From Rapana venosa (taxonomy: Eukaryota; Mollusca; Gastropoda; Neogastropoda; Muricidae), in NCBI GenBank assembly GCA_028751875.1, contig CM054135.1:67693247-67757246 (forward strand): DNA of 64,000 nt, in the 5' to 3' direction. The notes under the pieces were generated by a model, which saw only the letters and a list, made by a program, of their open reading frames with translations, did not search any database and was not told the origin of the DNA. Shown here in pieces: positions 1-14,609 of this stretch. The translations under genes and the position numbers were made by a program. The number at the start of each line of letters is the position of its first letter. The stretch's first letter is position 1.

Positions 1-3000
1 TCTGTATATCTCCCTCTGTCTCTTCCTGTTGCTCTTTCTCTGTCTGGCTGTGGCTGTCTGTCTGTCTCTATATCTCTGTCTGTCTATGTTTTTCTCTGTC
101 TTTGTCTTTGTCCATCTCTGTCTGGCTGGCTGGCTGGCTCCCTCTCTCTCTCTCTTTCCCGTCCCTCCCTCCCTGTCTTTGACTGTGCGTACGCATTTGT
201 CAGTGAGTGGGGGCGTATCTATGAATGAACACTGACTTCCTTTTGATAGTGAGGGCAAGAAAAAGAAAGAATGAAAAAAAAAGCAACATTTTTTTAAATA
301 CTCACGTCTCCAGGAGGGGTCCAATCCCGCCCCCCCCCCCCCCATCCCCCCCCCCCCCCCAGCTCACAGGCACTCCAAGACCTTACGATAAAAGCGCCGG
401 ATGGAAGTGGGTAATTGTTTGACAGCGGTGTTGAGACGATAGAAAGAAACACTAACGAACGAAGTAGGGAAGGCATGGCTCATTAGCCGAGTTTTGAACC
501 CACACGTGACATCCCCTCCTGTACTGACTGTGTGGCGTTGTCTATTGTGCTGCCTTGCAATTCTTTCCTCTTTGCATAGAATTGGGTTAGATTAGATTAG
601 ACTCGATTAGACTCGATAAAGACTAGTCTAGACTAGACTGAACTGGACTCGAAAAAAAAGATTTCACTAGATTTCACCAGACCAGATCAGATCAGCATGC
701 AGCATATATTATACTTATACTACACAACACTACGCTACAATACCTCAAAACACTACATTACACAACACTACACAACAGTCTACAGTACTGTACTGTACCT
801 ACTGTACTCTTGTATGTTTGTCCGTCGTGTTCGACGATGACCTCCAAAACAGCAGAGGAGGCAGCAGCTATTTCGGAAATTGAGCAGAAATTTGTTATTA
901 GTGGAGATGCCTTGCCCACAGTACATCCCCACTCTTTCGGCCAAGTGGGCATAAGGACAGTCAGCGTTGGAGATGTTCTCCAAAGGCCTACTAAGCGTAC
1001 TATGTTTTATATTGCAGATGTTGTGCTGTTTTATGTTTTTCTTTATCAAGATGATATGCATTGTACTGTTTTGCATCACATTGTATTGTATTGACTGTAT
1101 GGGATGGCATGGCATTGCATTGCATAATACTGTACATTATGTTCTGTTCTGGGTAATAGGGTAGCACTGCTATGTTTTATATCATGTTCTTTCGTAATAC
1201 ATTGTGTTGTGTTGCTCTGCGTTGCATTCTAGTTCTTATCGTGTGAATCTGTTTTCATTTGAAACATTTTGGCTTAAACAGATTAGTTTATTTAGAAAAT
1301 TGTAGCAGCAACAAGCTAATGATATGAACCATTTTCTTTGTTGCAGAAGTTTTCAACAGTACAGTTCCTAAATATATAAAGGAAAGCACTGACACGAGAA
1401 TAGCACAGCTTTTGATTCTTGTATTTTAGATCTGACTTATCTTTCGGCGTTTACTGTTAAGCAAGAATCAATATAAGGAAGTTTCTAGAAATACTTCAAA
1501 CTATCGATCCTATTCGTACCATTGTTAGCAGTAACTTCATTCAATGACTTTTCACAGCTGTGATATTTGACGATGGGTATCATTACTAAGCACGATTGCA
1601 TTGACCAGAAACTGCAGGGTATGTTTAAAGTCTGTTTACATTTAGTGATATCAGGGTACCTTTCCATAACGTCTCCCCTTCCAGGTTTCAAGACGCTGAA
1701 TCCCACTTCCATGATTTTGCTGAGAGGGATGGCCATGGCCATAATATGATTATATAGGGTAGAAGGCATAGAGCCTGGTTTTCTCTTGCGCTTGTGACTC
1801 CGCATGAGGTCTGCCCGCTGGCCTCAGCCGACACATTCCAACTTTAGGGTATCTCATTAAAAAGTCATTAAGAAAAAAAATTTGCTTGTAAAAAGGCAAG
1901 AGAATGGGGTGAATATGGAGAAAATAAGCTAGAGAGAGAGAGAGGGAAGGAGATAGAGAGGCATGGGAAAAAGCAGAAACAAATTGAGTGATAGGAAAGG
2001 GAAACGTTTTAGCACAGAATTACCAGAAAGTGGGAATTTTGTTTATACTGAAAGAGCCCCTGGTGTCCCCACGGGGTGTGGGGAGGAGGGGGAGGGGGGG
2101 AAGGGGTGATAAATGCCCGAAAAGATGCATCTTCAAAATCATGTCACAGAAGTACTAGAAGTGCATCTTAAAGTAAATAATAATCACGAGCTTTGAAAAC
2201 CCCTATTTTGCATATGGTGCGACCAGAAAACAAAGTGAAAATTTCAGTCTCAATTTCTCAACAAGCATAACTGTTTGAAGGACATTCCAAACACAGAGAT
2301 TTTGTACAAGCTAAGTCACTGGAAAAAAGGGTAAGGGCAGGGAGAGTGGCGTCAACAGTCTTCAGTAATCTTTTCAGTTGATACATAAAAACCAAGGCAC
2401 AGGTCAAACACTGATGTCGAGATGCTCACGATAAATACAAAATAGGGGCACACTAGCTCTGCTAAAATGAAACGTACTGTTGTTGCTTCCAATGTAGGCC
2501 TGATCATGAACTATTCCATTCAGTTGTAGCTGTCTAGTTGTGGTTTTGTTTCTATATCCCTTTACTTATCTGTTATCGCAGACTTTCATACATCATAGGT
2601 TTGAAAGTATTAACTTCAGGGGCCATAGTTTCTGGATTTTCAGTACTAAATCACTAGTCACTATCATAAAAAGTAAGTTTGACATTTTTAGGAATACAGA
2701 GTAAGGTAATTGCATGACGACCATGACACCGGAAGTGAGGTACAACCATTGAGGTCCTGCTATGACACTTGGCAAGCTGTGATAGCAGTCAGGTACTTAA
2801 GTGGTGATGGCATCACATTCGCCTGTACTGACAGCCAGGTCAGACAGTGAGATATAGTCAGGTTATGTTGCGCAGAATATAGTCTGCTTGAAAAGAGGCC
2901 AGACCCGTCATATGCAAGGGTTTATAGGTTGATGGATCTGTCTGTGTATGTATGTATGTAAGTGTGTGTGTGTGTGTGTGTGTGTGTGTAGGCACACACA

Positions 3001-4084
3001 CACACACGCACACATACAGGACACATACAGACGAGTGCATTATCGTCAAATCAGTCATCGTCAGATCACGTGTTCCATGCTCAAGCCAGTGCTACCCTCG
3101 CTCCCCCCCCCACCCTCCACATCCCCCTTCCTGATGCTATTTTTCTTACGGTCGAAGTGTTTACTTCACCATATCCTTTTTTCCCATGCCTGTCAGAACC
3201 TGGCTTATTTTCGTCAGTTAGTCACTCCTCCACCACCTACACTGAACGGTCGATTTGACAGTTAGGCTAATGATTCATTACCCTCCACCCCTCCCAACCC
3301 CCAACCAATCAAGCTGACTTAAATGAACAGTTAAATGCTGCTTCGCTGCAGATCCTTTGCAATAATTCTTTACAAAAATTCTTCATAGATTTCAAGCCTT
3401 CTCCCCATCGCTATTTGTATTGCATACTCTGTCATTGCTTCGTAGCTTGGTGCCATACATCACAGCGCATACATTACAGGGTCTGGACTTGCGCTACGTT
3501 GTTTTCTGTTGTACGGAGTTGCTATGTTAATGATCAGTAACGCTTTGCATTGCATTGGATGAATACAATCTGTTTAGCGTGTCAGTGCTCTGACATGAGA
3601 AGAGGCAGAAGACAGGAAGACAGGAACAAAGGAAAGAAGACAGGGAAAAAAGGAAACAAGAAAGTCCTGACCAAACGACGAGAAAAATGAAGGAAGAAAG
3701 GACAGGAAGGAGAGAGGAAAGGAGAACAAGCAGTGAAAAGAAATGACGCTTCTTTTAAGGTAATGCTAGACAGCAAACAAACAAAAAGGACAACCTTGTA
3801 AAGAAAGACAGAATCCTTAAACAGCAACAGCAGATGCAGAAACAGCAGCAGCAGCAGCAACAACAACAATAGCCACAACAACAACCCCCAACAATTTTTA
3901 ATTTTACGGTCAAAGTGTGACATTTGAGTGACATGTCCTGGACTATAAAAAAAAAGAAAAAGATTGCTAATTCATATTTTTGATGGCATGAAATGTCAGG
4001 CGTGGCCTGTTTTCATGGCGTTTACCTCAGGCCACTGACCCCCCAGTCACCAACTGCTATTACTAGAAACAGTGAACGCCACTC

Positions 4085-4290
4085 TCATGGTCACAGACAG
4101 AAACTAGACAGACAGAGACTATGCAGACAGACAGGCAGACAAACAGAGACTACGCAGACAGACAGCCAGAGACTAGGCAGATAGGCAGAGACTATGCAGA
4201 CAGACAGACAGATAGACAGACAGAGACTACGCAAACAGACAGAGACTAGGCAGATAGGCAGAGACTAGGCAGACAGACAGACATATATAC
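4085..4290. repeat. CAGA-rich tandem repeat
   Basis: Irregular repeats of CAGACAGAGACTA and AGGCAGATAGGCAG type. The CAGACAGAC core resembles part of the 9795-12262 satellite unit, though the CAACAAACA half is absent. Confidence 0.8.
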
Positions 4291-5344
4291 AGAGGCAGAG
4301 ACACAGACGCAAAGATAGAGGTCATTAAACTAGGACACAAAAGATGCTTTGATCACAATGCCTTTATCCCTCAGTGGTGTGCAAATGGGCATACATCAAA
4401 ACAACTTCATAGTCGGAAGAGTGCCAGAGTAACGGTGGCCTCAGCTGAATGTAAACTTCTCAGTCCTGTGCCAGTTTTCAGTGTGCCTGATGGCAATACG
4501 ACATGACCCTCCATTTGAACATGGAAATCTGATGACTCTTTGCATGGACATTCCTGAAAACTGAGCACACAAACCGATAAAATGGCAACAGCAAAAAACA
4601 ACAACCCCCAAACAAACAAAAACAAAAAAAACTAAAGCAAAACAACAACAAAAACCCATACATATTTTAATAAAACAAAAACCCTGCATATTATTTTTGC
4701 CATAATTGAAATAGATCAAGTGAGCACATGAGCAAGAAAGCGAGCAAGTGAGCTAGAGATTGATTGATTAATTGATTGAGACAGACAGATAGATAGACAA
4801 TGGCAATGACAATGGCAAACGTTTATTGCAATAAGCCAGAATCCCACAGATATACAGAGACAGAGAGTCAGACTCACAGAAAGGGAGGGGCAGCAGAGAT
4901 TTTTTGGTATGTGTGCGCACGAAGATTGGAGTCACATTTTTGATAGTGTGGTATAAAGGTCTGGCCTCAATCCGTCACGGCGAGGTCACAAGGCGAAGGA
5001 CTGGTTTATATTTCCCACCTCTTCCCTTTGATGCCCTGGCCCCCCTGCATATGCCATTACGTTTGAGTTGTTGCCCGTTTTGACATTTGCTCTTTTGCTT
5101 CTAGAAATGCAATTTGTGATCCATTTACACTTTCGCCCCTCTCTGTCTTGTCTGTCTCTGTACAGTCTTTCTATATCTTTGTTTCTGTCTCTTATCTGTC
5201 AGTTCTCGTCTGTTTACCCCTGTATCTTTCTCTGTCTGTCTCTGTCTGTCTCTAGCTCTTCCAAATTTCAGAAGGTTGGAATGCCATTTATACTGCTTTG
5301 TTTTTTCTTGAATGTGTTTTAAATGTGTTTTCAGTCATTTTGAT

Positions 5345-5760
5345 TGATCGTCTAGAGGTAATAAAGCCTGTTTGTAAAGCCAGAAGTAATGGGTTTGATC
5401 CCACATGGAGCCCTTTTTTCCCCATCCACTAGACCTTGATTAGTACTAGGTCAAGGTATTTATCTTTCGGATGAGATGATAACTTAGGCCCTGTGTGCAA
5501 CAGACACTATGCACACGTAAAAGAACCCACGACAACAGGAAGGGTGTCCCTGGCAAAATGATGTAGAAGAGAGACATTGCCATAGGGAAACAAGGACACA
5601 CTATAGACAGGTAAAAGGGTGGCGCTGCTCATGTGAGGCGCGCTCTTCCCAAAGAGCAACCCACATTCCAGGCAGAGAAATCTGCTGTGTCTGATAAGTG
5701 GTCTACAGTTCATTGTCTTTGAGCTCGTCTGGCCCGTAAATGAATTCCTATTGTGGTCTG
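5345..5760 (+). mobile_element. SINE family A (tRNA-type head)
   Basis: Head GTCTAGAGGTAA..., B box GGGTTTGATCCC, then CTTTCGGATGAGATGATAA, CACGTAAAAGAACCCACGAC, CTGGCAAAATGATGTAGAA and GGCGCTGCTCATGTGAGGCG in the order also seen at 18425. Diverged, with small indels. Confidence 0.75.
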
Positions 5761-6909
5761 ACAATCAAAGAAACAGCAAAATGTTAATCAAGCATGGTGG
5801 CCTTTGAGAAACAAAACAAGACCGCTGACAATTACAGCATTAAGCGTGAAGATTGTCACGGGCTCTATACATCATGCACTCATTCATTCATACAAGCCAT
5901 GGCAGAGTCTCTTACTTCAGTCTCTTCTACGACTGTGTATATATTTTTAAACCCCAAAATGTGTTGCGTTGCACTGCATTTATTGTATAGTATTGAATTC
6001 ACTGAATTGTCCGAAAATTGAATTTCTCTTATAGCGGACAGCAGTTACTAGAGCGTGGCCATCCAAGATAACCAAAGAACAACAACAACAAAAACAACAA
6101 CAAAACCAGAAACAAACAAGCCCCAAAACAGTTAGCTTTGGTTTGATTGATAATAGAGTCCCAGCGGAGTTGTCCGACTTAGGGACTATACCATCAACCA
6201 TCCATCCATCACCACTATCAACCGAGCTCTTAAACTAGATAAGCCTGGCTTGGAGCTGTGTTGCACCACAATCTCAATCTCTTTGTTTCTAACACAGGCG
6301 TGTTTACTCACGGCTCGATGATATGTTGTGTGTAAATACGTTATGTTTGTATGTACTACCATTCTGCATCACATGGATGTATTTAGTTAACTTGTGAGAG
6401 GGTTTTGTGGCTGCTGCTGTTTTAGAGAATTGTGCCAGAGTTGTCGTAATTCTAAGGTTACGCGTGTTAAAATGCGTCTCGTGCAATCTCCATTCTCATC
6501 TGAAGAACTAGCCCTTGGCCCTCACCTATGATTCAGAGAATGGTAAAGGTGGGGGTTGGTTAGTTTGTGTGTGGGTGGGAGGGGGTTCCGGCTTTTCCCG
6601 TGGTCACAGACGTTTTTGGTATCTAGACAAGCACACAACCTCTGGATCACCAAACCACAAGAAAAAATGACAGTCATGTATTATTTGTGGTGGTATTACG
6701 CCATATCTGGTGACAAATACGTGTTACAGAAATCTAGTTACACCCCCACCCACTCACACACCCACATACACCCATACACACATACACGGAAGACTGGTGG
6801 AAGAACTACGAATGCATTAAGAGTTAATTAACTCCACTGGCTTGTAAGGCAGCAGTTGCGATTACATAATGCTCTGTTAACACTAACGTGGTGAGATTTA
6901 TGCCTCTAA

Positions 6910-6951
6910 GTGTGTGTGTGTGTGCGTGCGTGCGTGCGCGTGTGTGTGTGA

Positions 6952-7018
<67 letters not shown>
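6910..7018. repeat. (TG)n then (GA)n microsatellite
   Basis: TG/TGCG repeats at 6910-6950, then about 31 pure AG dinucleotides. Homopurine GA tracts of this length can form triplex DNA. Confidence 0.93.
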
Positions 7019-7021
<3 letters not shown>

Positions 7022-7321
7022 AGACAAACAGACAGACACATAGACAGATCGACAGGTAGACAGAGTGCACAACTATTTTGTGTAAACTGGAAAGAAAACC
7101 ATTCCAGAGTCATTAGGTCCATGGGTACAACAGTATCAGTTTTAATTAATGAACAGATGGTATGAAGCGTCAGTACAAAGTTGAACAGTAATGAACCCCA
7201 TGAACAAGCAATACTGGAAACAATGAATAATAAATGATCTTAAGCCATGAACAGCATGTAGCCAGCAGTTCCTCAGAAAAGGCCGAGGGATCGGCGACCT
7301 ATCTGGTTACTCGCGGTCTGC

Positions 7322-7343
7322 AACAATCATCATCATCATCATC

Positions 7344-7399
<56 letters not shown>

Positions 7400-7402
7400 A
7401 AC
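7322..7402. repeat. (CAT)n(CAA)n microsatellite
   Basis: Short CAT run followed by about 19 CAA/ACA triplets. Confidence 0.92.
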
Positions 7403-7474
7403 TGATTACATTGGAATTCGATCATGAGCAATAATATCTAGGCTATCTGTGAATCAAGCTGTTACCCAACGTTC

Positions 7475-7478
<4 letters not shown>

Positions 7479-7551
<73 letters not shown>

Positions 7552-7594
7552 ACACACACGCACGCACGCACGCACGCACGCACGCACGACACCA

Positions 7595-7632
<38 letters not shown>

Positions 7633-7646
7633 CCACACACACACAG
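7479..7646. repeat. Compound CA microsatellite
   Basis: (CA)n with an internal (CGCA)n block at 7559-7588, just 3' of the ependymin-related gene. Confidence 0.92.
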
Positions 7647-7880
7647 AATTTTAGTAAGCTACAAATTAACTTATTTTTTCGGAGATCAAACATAATTTGT
7701 CAGGATGAAAAATATGCATAAGGCGTTTGACAAAATTAAGCCACAGCCAGATATACCACAAGTTCGAACACTTCATTTTCAACACCCCCACCCCACCCCC
7801 CATCCCCCACCCCCACTCCCCAAAAGCTAATATTTTGTTTTGTATTGTGTGCGGGATTTTTGATAAGCCGTTACAAGCTG

Positions 7881-8731
7881 TTAAGAACTATGTCCACTCA
7901 CAGAATTGGCAGGAGTGATGGGACAGTTGGCTGGAATGTTGAGGACATCGAGGTCATCGATGCCAGAGTGGTAGTCAGTGAAGAAATAGGTGATCTCTGT
8001 ATCTCCTGCATCACACATCAATCAAATAATCAAAGGTTGTACAAGAGAAGCAACGGCTGGAACTCTAAAATGATATGTGAAACATTATGTATGTATATTG
8101 ATACTTCTGGGGCATATATCTGTTTGAACCACACATCAATCAAATAAACAAATGTTACATAGGAAAAGCAACGGTTGAAAATGTAACGATTACAGGTGAA
8201 ATCATGTGTATATTGATACTTCTGGGCATGGTGCTGTTTGATTATCTTTTCTTGCTTTCTTTCTTTGGTTTAAGCATTTTTTTCCCGTTCAAACAATGTA
8301 GCATCAGTTCATAAAATGAGTACCACAAGCAATGCTTATAATTATGTGTTCTCAAGCATTTCTGTGCAAAAATGGGCAGCAGCTGAACAAACTGTCTTTC
8401 TTACTTTTGTTTGTTTGTATCTCTTTCTTTCTTTAGTTTTATTTACTAATCTTTTACTCATCATTTATTCATTATTTTCTAAAACAATTTTTCTGCCGCT
8501 TAACTCGATAACTATTGGCAATAGGTGTCTGATCACCTGATTGTTTAAACGTGTGTGTGTTTGTGTGCATGCAAGCGTGTTAAGTTTTTGCTGGCGCCGT
8601 CTGCACGAATTCGCACTACACACCCAGAAGTAAATGATGAGAATGAAATCAAATTTTTAAAAATTTCAACCGCTGGGGAGAAGGCCTATATAGATTATCT
8701 GCAACACCAAGTACAGTGACACAGAGAAACC

Positions 8732-8819
<88 letters not shown>

Positions 8820-9276
8820 CCACACACACACACACACACACACGCTGTAACCCGAACATCCACTACTGACCTTTGCCCAAATCCCCGAAGATGGCCTGGG
8901 CAAAGGGAACACAGTGCTGAGTGAGGGCCAGCTTGACCTTCACTGCAGTGTGGGGCAGTGTGAACTGCCAGCTGTCGATGTCCAGCGCTTCTGACCCATA
9001 GCCCACCGTCGCCCTGCCCAGGTAACTGGCCTCCTCTGAGCCACAGGTATGTACACGTACGCACGCAGGCAAACAGAAAGGTAGGTATAAACACACACGT
9101 ATATGCATACACGTACATAGGTGTGCAGACACAGTAAAGTCACATACACGCTCATGCATACACACACACAGACAGACACACCCACTTATGCGCACACACA
9201 ATACACGCACGCACACATACGCACAGGCATGCACACGCGCACACACACATCATGTGTACACACACATGCGCGCGCG

Positions 9277-9307
<31 letters not shown>

Positions 9308-9537
9308 ATACAAACACACACACACACACACTCACACGTAGGCATGCACGTACATACGCACACATTCATGTGTGCAGGCAAGCATGTATGCACATTCGTA
9401 GACACATACACACGTACGCAAATACTCGTTCACACACGGTCATGCACGTACGCACACATGCACCGACACCAACCGATGTGTGTGTAGACAGGGAGAGATA
9501 GGGACAGAGAAAACGGCAGAAATATACCCCCCTCACA

Positions 9538-9601
<64 letters not shown>

Positions 9602-12600
9602 CACACACACACACCATTATAATTACTTTAATTAACTTCCCTAACACTTTCCTCATGCGGATATTACTAATAATGAACAGATGTTAAATCAAAAGACAAC
9701 AAACAACATGACAACATACAGATGGACAAACAGACACATCTGCAGACAGACGACCCAGCGACCGACATATCGACAGACACACTCATATAGATGAACAAAT
9801 ACAGACAGACCAACAAACACAGACAAACCACAACACAGACAGACCCACAAACACAGACAGACCCACAAACACAGACAGACCAACACAGACAAACAAAGAA
9901 ACACAGACAGACAGACAGACAAACACAGACAGACAGACAGACAAACACAGACAGACCAACAAACACAGACAGACCAACAAATACAGACAAACCAACAAAC
10001 ACAGACAGACCGACAAACACAGACAGACCGACAAACACAGACAGACGACAAACACAGAAAGACCAACAAACACAGACAACCAACAAACACAAACAGACCA
10101 ACAAACACAGACCAACAAACACAGACAGACCAACAAACAGACAAACCAACAAACACAGACAAACCAACAAACACAGACAGACCAACAAATAGACAAGCCA
10201 AAAAACACAGACAGACAAACAAACACAGACAAACCAACAAACACAGAAAACCAACAAACACAGACAGACCAACAAACACAGACAGACCAACAAACACAGA
10301 CAAACCAACAAACACAGACAGACCGACAAACACAGAAGACCGACAAACACAGACAAACCGACAAACACAGACAGACCGACAAACACAGATAGACCGACAA
10401 ACACAGACAAACCGACAAACACAGACAGACCAACAAACACAGACAGACCAACAAACACAGACAAACCCACAAACACAGACAGACCACAAACACACAGACA
10501 GACCACAAACACAGAAAGACCAACAAACACGACAGAACAACAAACACGGACAGACCAACAAACACAGACAAACCAACAAACACAGACAAACCAACAAACA
10601 CAGACCAACAAACACAGACAACCAACAACACAGACCCACAAACACAGACAAACCAACAAACACAGACAGACCAACAAACAGACAGACCACAAACACAGAC
10701 AGACCAACAAACACAGACAGACCAACAAACACAGACAAACAACAAACACAGACAACCAACAAACACAGACAACCAACAAACACAGACAGACCAACAAACA
10801 CAGACAAACCACAAACACAGACAAACCAACAAACACAGACAGACAAACAAACACAGACAGACAAACAAACACAGACAGACAAACAAACACAGACAGACCA
10901 ACAAACACAGACAAACCCACAAACACAGACAGACCCACAAACACAGACAGAACCCACAAACACAGACAGACCAACAAACGACAGACAAACAACAAACACG
11001 ACAGACCAACAAACACAGACAAACCAACAAACACAGACAAACCAACAAACACAGACGACAACAAACACAGACAGACCAACAAACACAGACCCACAAACAC
11101 AGACAGACCAACAAACACAGACAGACCAAAACACAGACAAACAAAGAAACACAGACAGACCAACAAACACAGACAGACAGACCACGACAAACAAGACAAA
11201 CCAGACAAACACAGACAGACCGACAAACACAGATAGACCGACAAACACAGACAAACCGACAAATACAGACAGACCAACAAACACAGACAGACCAACAAAC
11301 ACAGACAAACCACAAACACAGACAGACCCACAAACACAGACAGACCACAAACACAGAAAGACCAACAAACACGACAGAAAAACAAACACGGACAGACCAA
11401 CAAACACAGACAAGACCAACAAACACAGACAAACCAACAAACACAGACCAACAAACACAGACAGACCAACAAACACAGACCACAAACACAGACAAACCAA
11501 CAAACACAGACAGACCAACAAACAGACAGACCAACAAACACAGACAGACCAACAAACACAGACAGACCAACAAACACAGACAGACCAACAAACACAGACA
11601 AACCAACAAAACACAGACAAACCAACAAACACAGACAAACCAACAAACACAGACAGACAAACAAACACAGACAGACAAACAAACACAGACGGACCAACAA
11701 ACACAGACAGACAGACAAACAACAAACCAACAAACACAGACAGACCAACAAACACAGACAAACCAACAAACACAGACAGACCAACAAACACAGACAACCA
11801 ACAAACACAGACAAACCACAAACACAGACAAACCAACAAACACAGACAGACAAACAAACACAGACAGACAAACAAACACAGACAACAAACAAACACAGAC
11901 GGACCAACAAACACAGACAGACAGACAAACAGACAAACACACAAACACAGACAGACCAACAACACAGACAAACCAACAAACACAGACAGACCAACAAACA
12001 CAGACAGACCAACAAACACAGACAGACCAACAAACACAGACAAACCAACAAACCACAGGACGGACCAACAAACACAGACGGACCAACAACACACAGACAT
12101 ACCAACAAACACAGACGGACCAACAAACACAGACAAACAACAAACACAGACAAACCAACGAACACAGACGGACCAACAAACACAGACAAACCAACAAACA
12201 CAGACAAACCAACAAACAGAGGCAAACCAACAAACACAGACAGACCAACAAACACAGCCAGACAGCCAGCCAGCCAGCCAGCCAGACAGACTAACCAGGC
12301 ACACAGGGCGGGTACATGACCTCCTGCTGTGTCATGTGTCTGGCAGTGCAGCTGCCGTCTATGGCCTCTCTGCTGTACATCACCCGCTGAAGGGAGGGAC
12401 AGTCCAGTCAATGTCAGTCTTTCTTCAAGTGTGGATAGCAATCAGCTTCATCATGATCATACTTTGCTATGTGTTTTGCCTCTTTCCGCAATGGCTCAAA
12501 GCACAAGATGCTTTGTCATCATCATCATCATCATCATCATCGTCGTCGTCGTCGTCGTCATCGTCGTCGTCGTCGTCGTCGTCACCGATATCATCATCGT

Positions 12601-12615
12601 CGTCGTCGTCGTCAC

Positions 12616-12656
<41 letters not shown>

Positions 12657-14577
12657 AGCAGCAGCAGCAGCAGCACAACCACTGTCACCACTACCACAAC
12701 CACCATCTTCATCATCATTATCATCAATACAATACAATTCCATTCAGGCTCAACAAAGGCACAAAATAGATCACTCATCCTTTGTTCTCAGCAAACACAA
12801 AACCCTCCCCCTCCTCCCTCCAACCCTCCCCTACATATACACACAAACACATATACACACACACGGTTGTATGATATAATTATTGCATTCACTGAGCAGT
12901 AAAAGGTTAGACACAACAAATGCACATCATCAGCAGCAGCACAGTATCAGTAGCAGGTTTGTTGTTGTTGTTGTTGTTACTGTTGTTGTCGCTGCTGCTA
13001 CTCCTGGTGTTCCAGTTATTTTCTAGATGTTGCCGTTCTTGTTATTGCTGCTGCTGCTGTTGTTAGAGCGATAAACGATTGTGATACTTCCGCAAAATGG
13101 GCTAGAAGTAAATAGTCTTAAGCAGTGAAAAATCACTTGTATTTGTTGTAATGAAGTGACAAGGAAGTGATGCTATCGGCCAATCAATGTCCACTTAACA
13201 TGCCACTGCCGTCAGCTATGAGAAGATCAGTCTCATATCCAGAGTGATTGGACTAAAGAGGAAGACATGTGGTCAAGTAGATCACTTTCCACGGACACTA
13301 TAGTCACGGTTAGCACTGCTTTTGGTTTTAGTTTCATTCCTGAACTAGAGCTCCGAGGTTTGCCAATGGTGAGATTTTGCGTTTGCGACCGTTTTTGACC
13401 GCCATGAAGTAGCCGCATTCCGACTTCGGGCACGTATGCTGGGTATGTTCGTGTTTCCGGAACCCGCCAAACGCTGACATGAATTACAGGATCTTTAACG
13501 TGCATCTCTGATCTTCTGTATGTGTATAGACATGGAACGAGGTAGCTCAGTGGTCTGAGCACTCGCTTTCCTGAAGATCAGGTTAAACAGCATTGAGCGT
13601 GGTTATCATGGGAATGGGTGACTGTTTGCGCGCCTTGGTTTCAGCACAGTCCTCCAGCTCACCAAATGGGTACCTGCCTCTTTATGGTCAGGGAAGGTAA
13701 AACAGCGATGGAGAGGAGATGGGCGCCGCCCTCAATATGCTGTCCCCTGGAGAAGCTGGGGTCTTTGACACCTCGCTCCCCGACGACTGTATAGGTTACA
13801 GGACACCTTTACCGTTAATAGGAAGCTTCAATAATAAGTTATTCCCTTGTTAACATCAATAGGAGGCATGATAGATGTCCACGGTATTCTGTTTATGCTG
13901 GATCAGAACAGGAACCACCCAGAACAACATGCATTGAAGCGACCCCAAAAGCAGCAAGAACGGGGTTCCTTCTGGCGGGTGACCTCACAGCAGCCTAGCA
14001 TTGATAGTTTAGTTCCATGTGCACCTCTCACTCTGATATGGCTTGACAGAATGAGCGTGTGTATGGTTGCACAGTGAAGTCGGAATGAGCGGCATGGGAA
14101 CAGTAGCACTGGGATGTCACAGTCTGGAGTGGGAGAAAAAACAATCTCTGTCGCAAAGGTCCCATTCTGTGTGTGGTCTCTGGTCTGTTGCACTCCTTTC
14201 TGCGGGCCCTCATGTCTACTTCTGAACGACTAAAAGCAGAGTATTCAGCTAAAACAAAGGAAAAGTGGGGGCGGTGTAGTGATAGGCGATGAAGGGCTGG
14301 ACCAGTCTAGTACTTACGTGAGCGTAGTCAGCCAGGTTGTACATGGTCTTGTACGAGCCATCAGGCTGAAGCATGGTGCTGACAGAGCCCTGGCGCGAGT
14401 TGTAGAAGTCATAGGCCAGACGGATATTGCCCTAGGAAAGACAATATTATGCGCTGTTTTGCTACGTTCGTTAGGAACTTCTTTTTGTCAAAAATCACCA
14501 AAAGGGAGGGATATAGTTAGTTCTTCAGTTTAACGTCCTTCCACCAAAAAGTGATATTAGACGGTTGTGTGTGTGTG

Positions 14578-14609
<32 letters not shown>

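Larger units (their letters stand above)
1..7880. other. Intergenic, repeat-rich; no gene seen
   Basis: Contains CT/TCTG-rich sequence (1-220), poly-C (331-360), a degenerate ATTAG/ACTAG tract (588-650), an ACTAC-like tract (715-800), TG/CA runs (2960-3010), GA-rich and CAG/CAA sequence (3595-3870), CAGA repeats (4085-4290), a SINE (5350-5760) and AACAAC-rich tracts. The segment 790-985 is less simple than its surroundings but has no splice-supported coding signal. Confidence 0.7.

Noticed and set aside
588..650. Telomere-like ATTAG repeats
   Set aside because: Irregular ATTAG/ACTAG/ACTCG mixture, short and internal; not a TTAGGG array.
810..1094. 94-codon plus-strand open frame
   Set aside because: First part is moderately complex but the rest is low-complexity TTGTATTG-like DNA; no exon boundary or family could be supported.
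9667..12441. Very long minus-strand open frames (822-924 codons)
   Set aside because: They are the 18-bp satellite read in three frames; the unit is divisible by three and lacks stops. They lie in an intron of the ependymin-related gene.
12336..12902. Open frames rich in Ser, His or Asp
   Set aside because: Products of the CAT/CGT trinucleotide array; no splice or family support.
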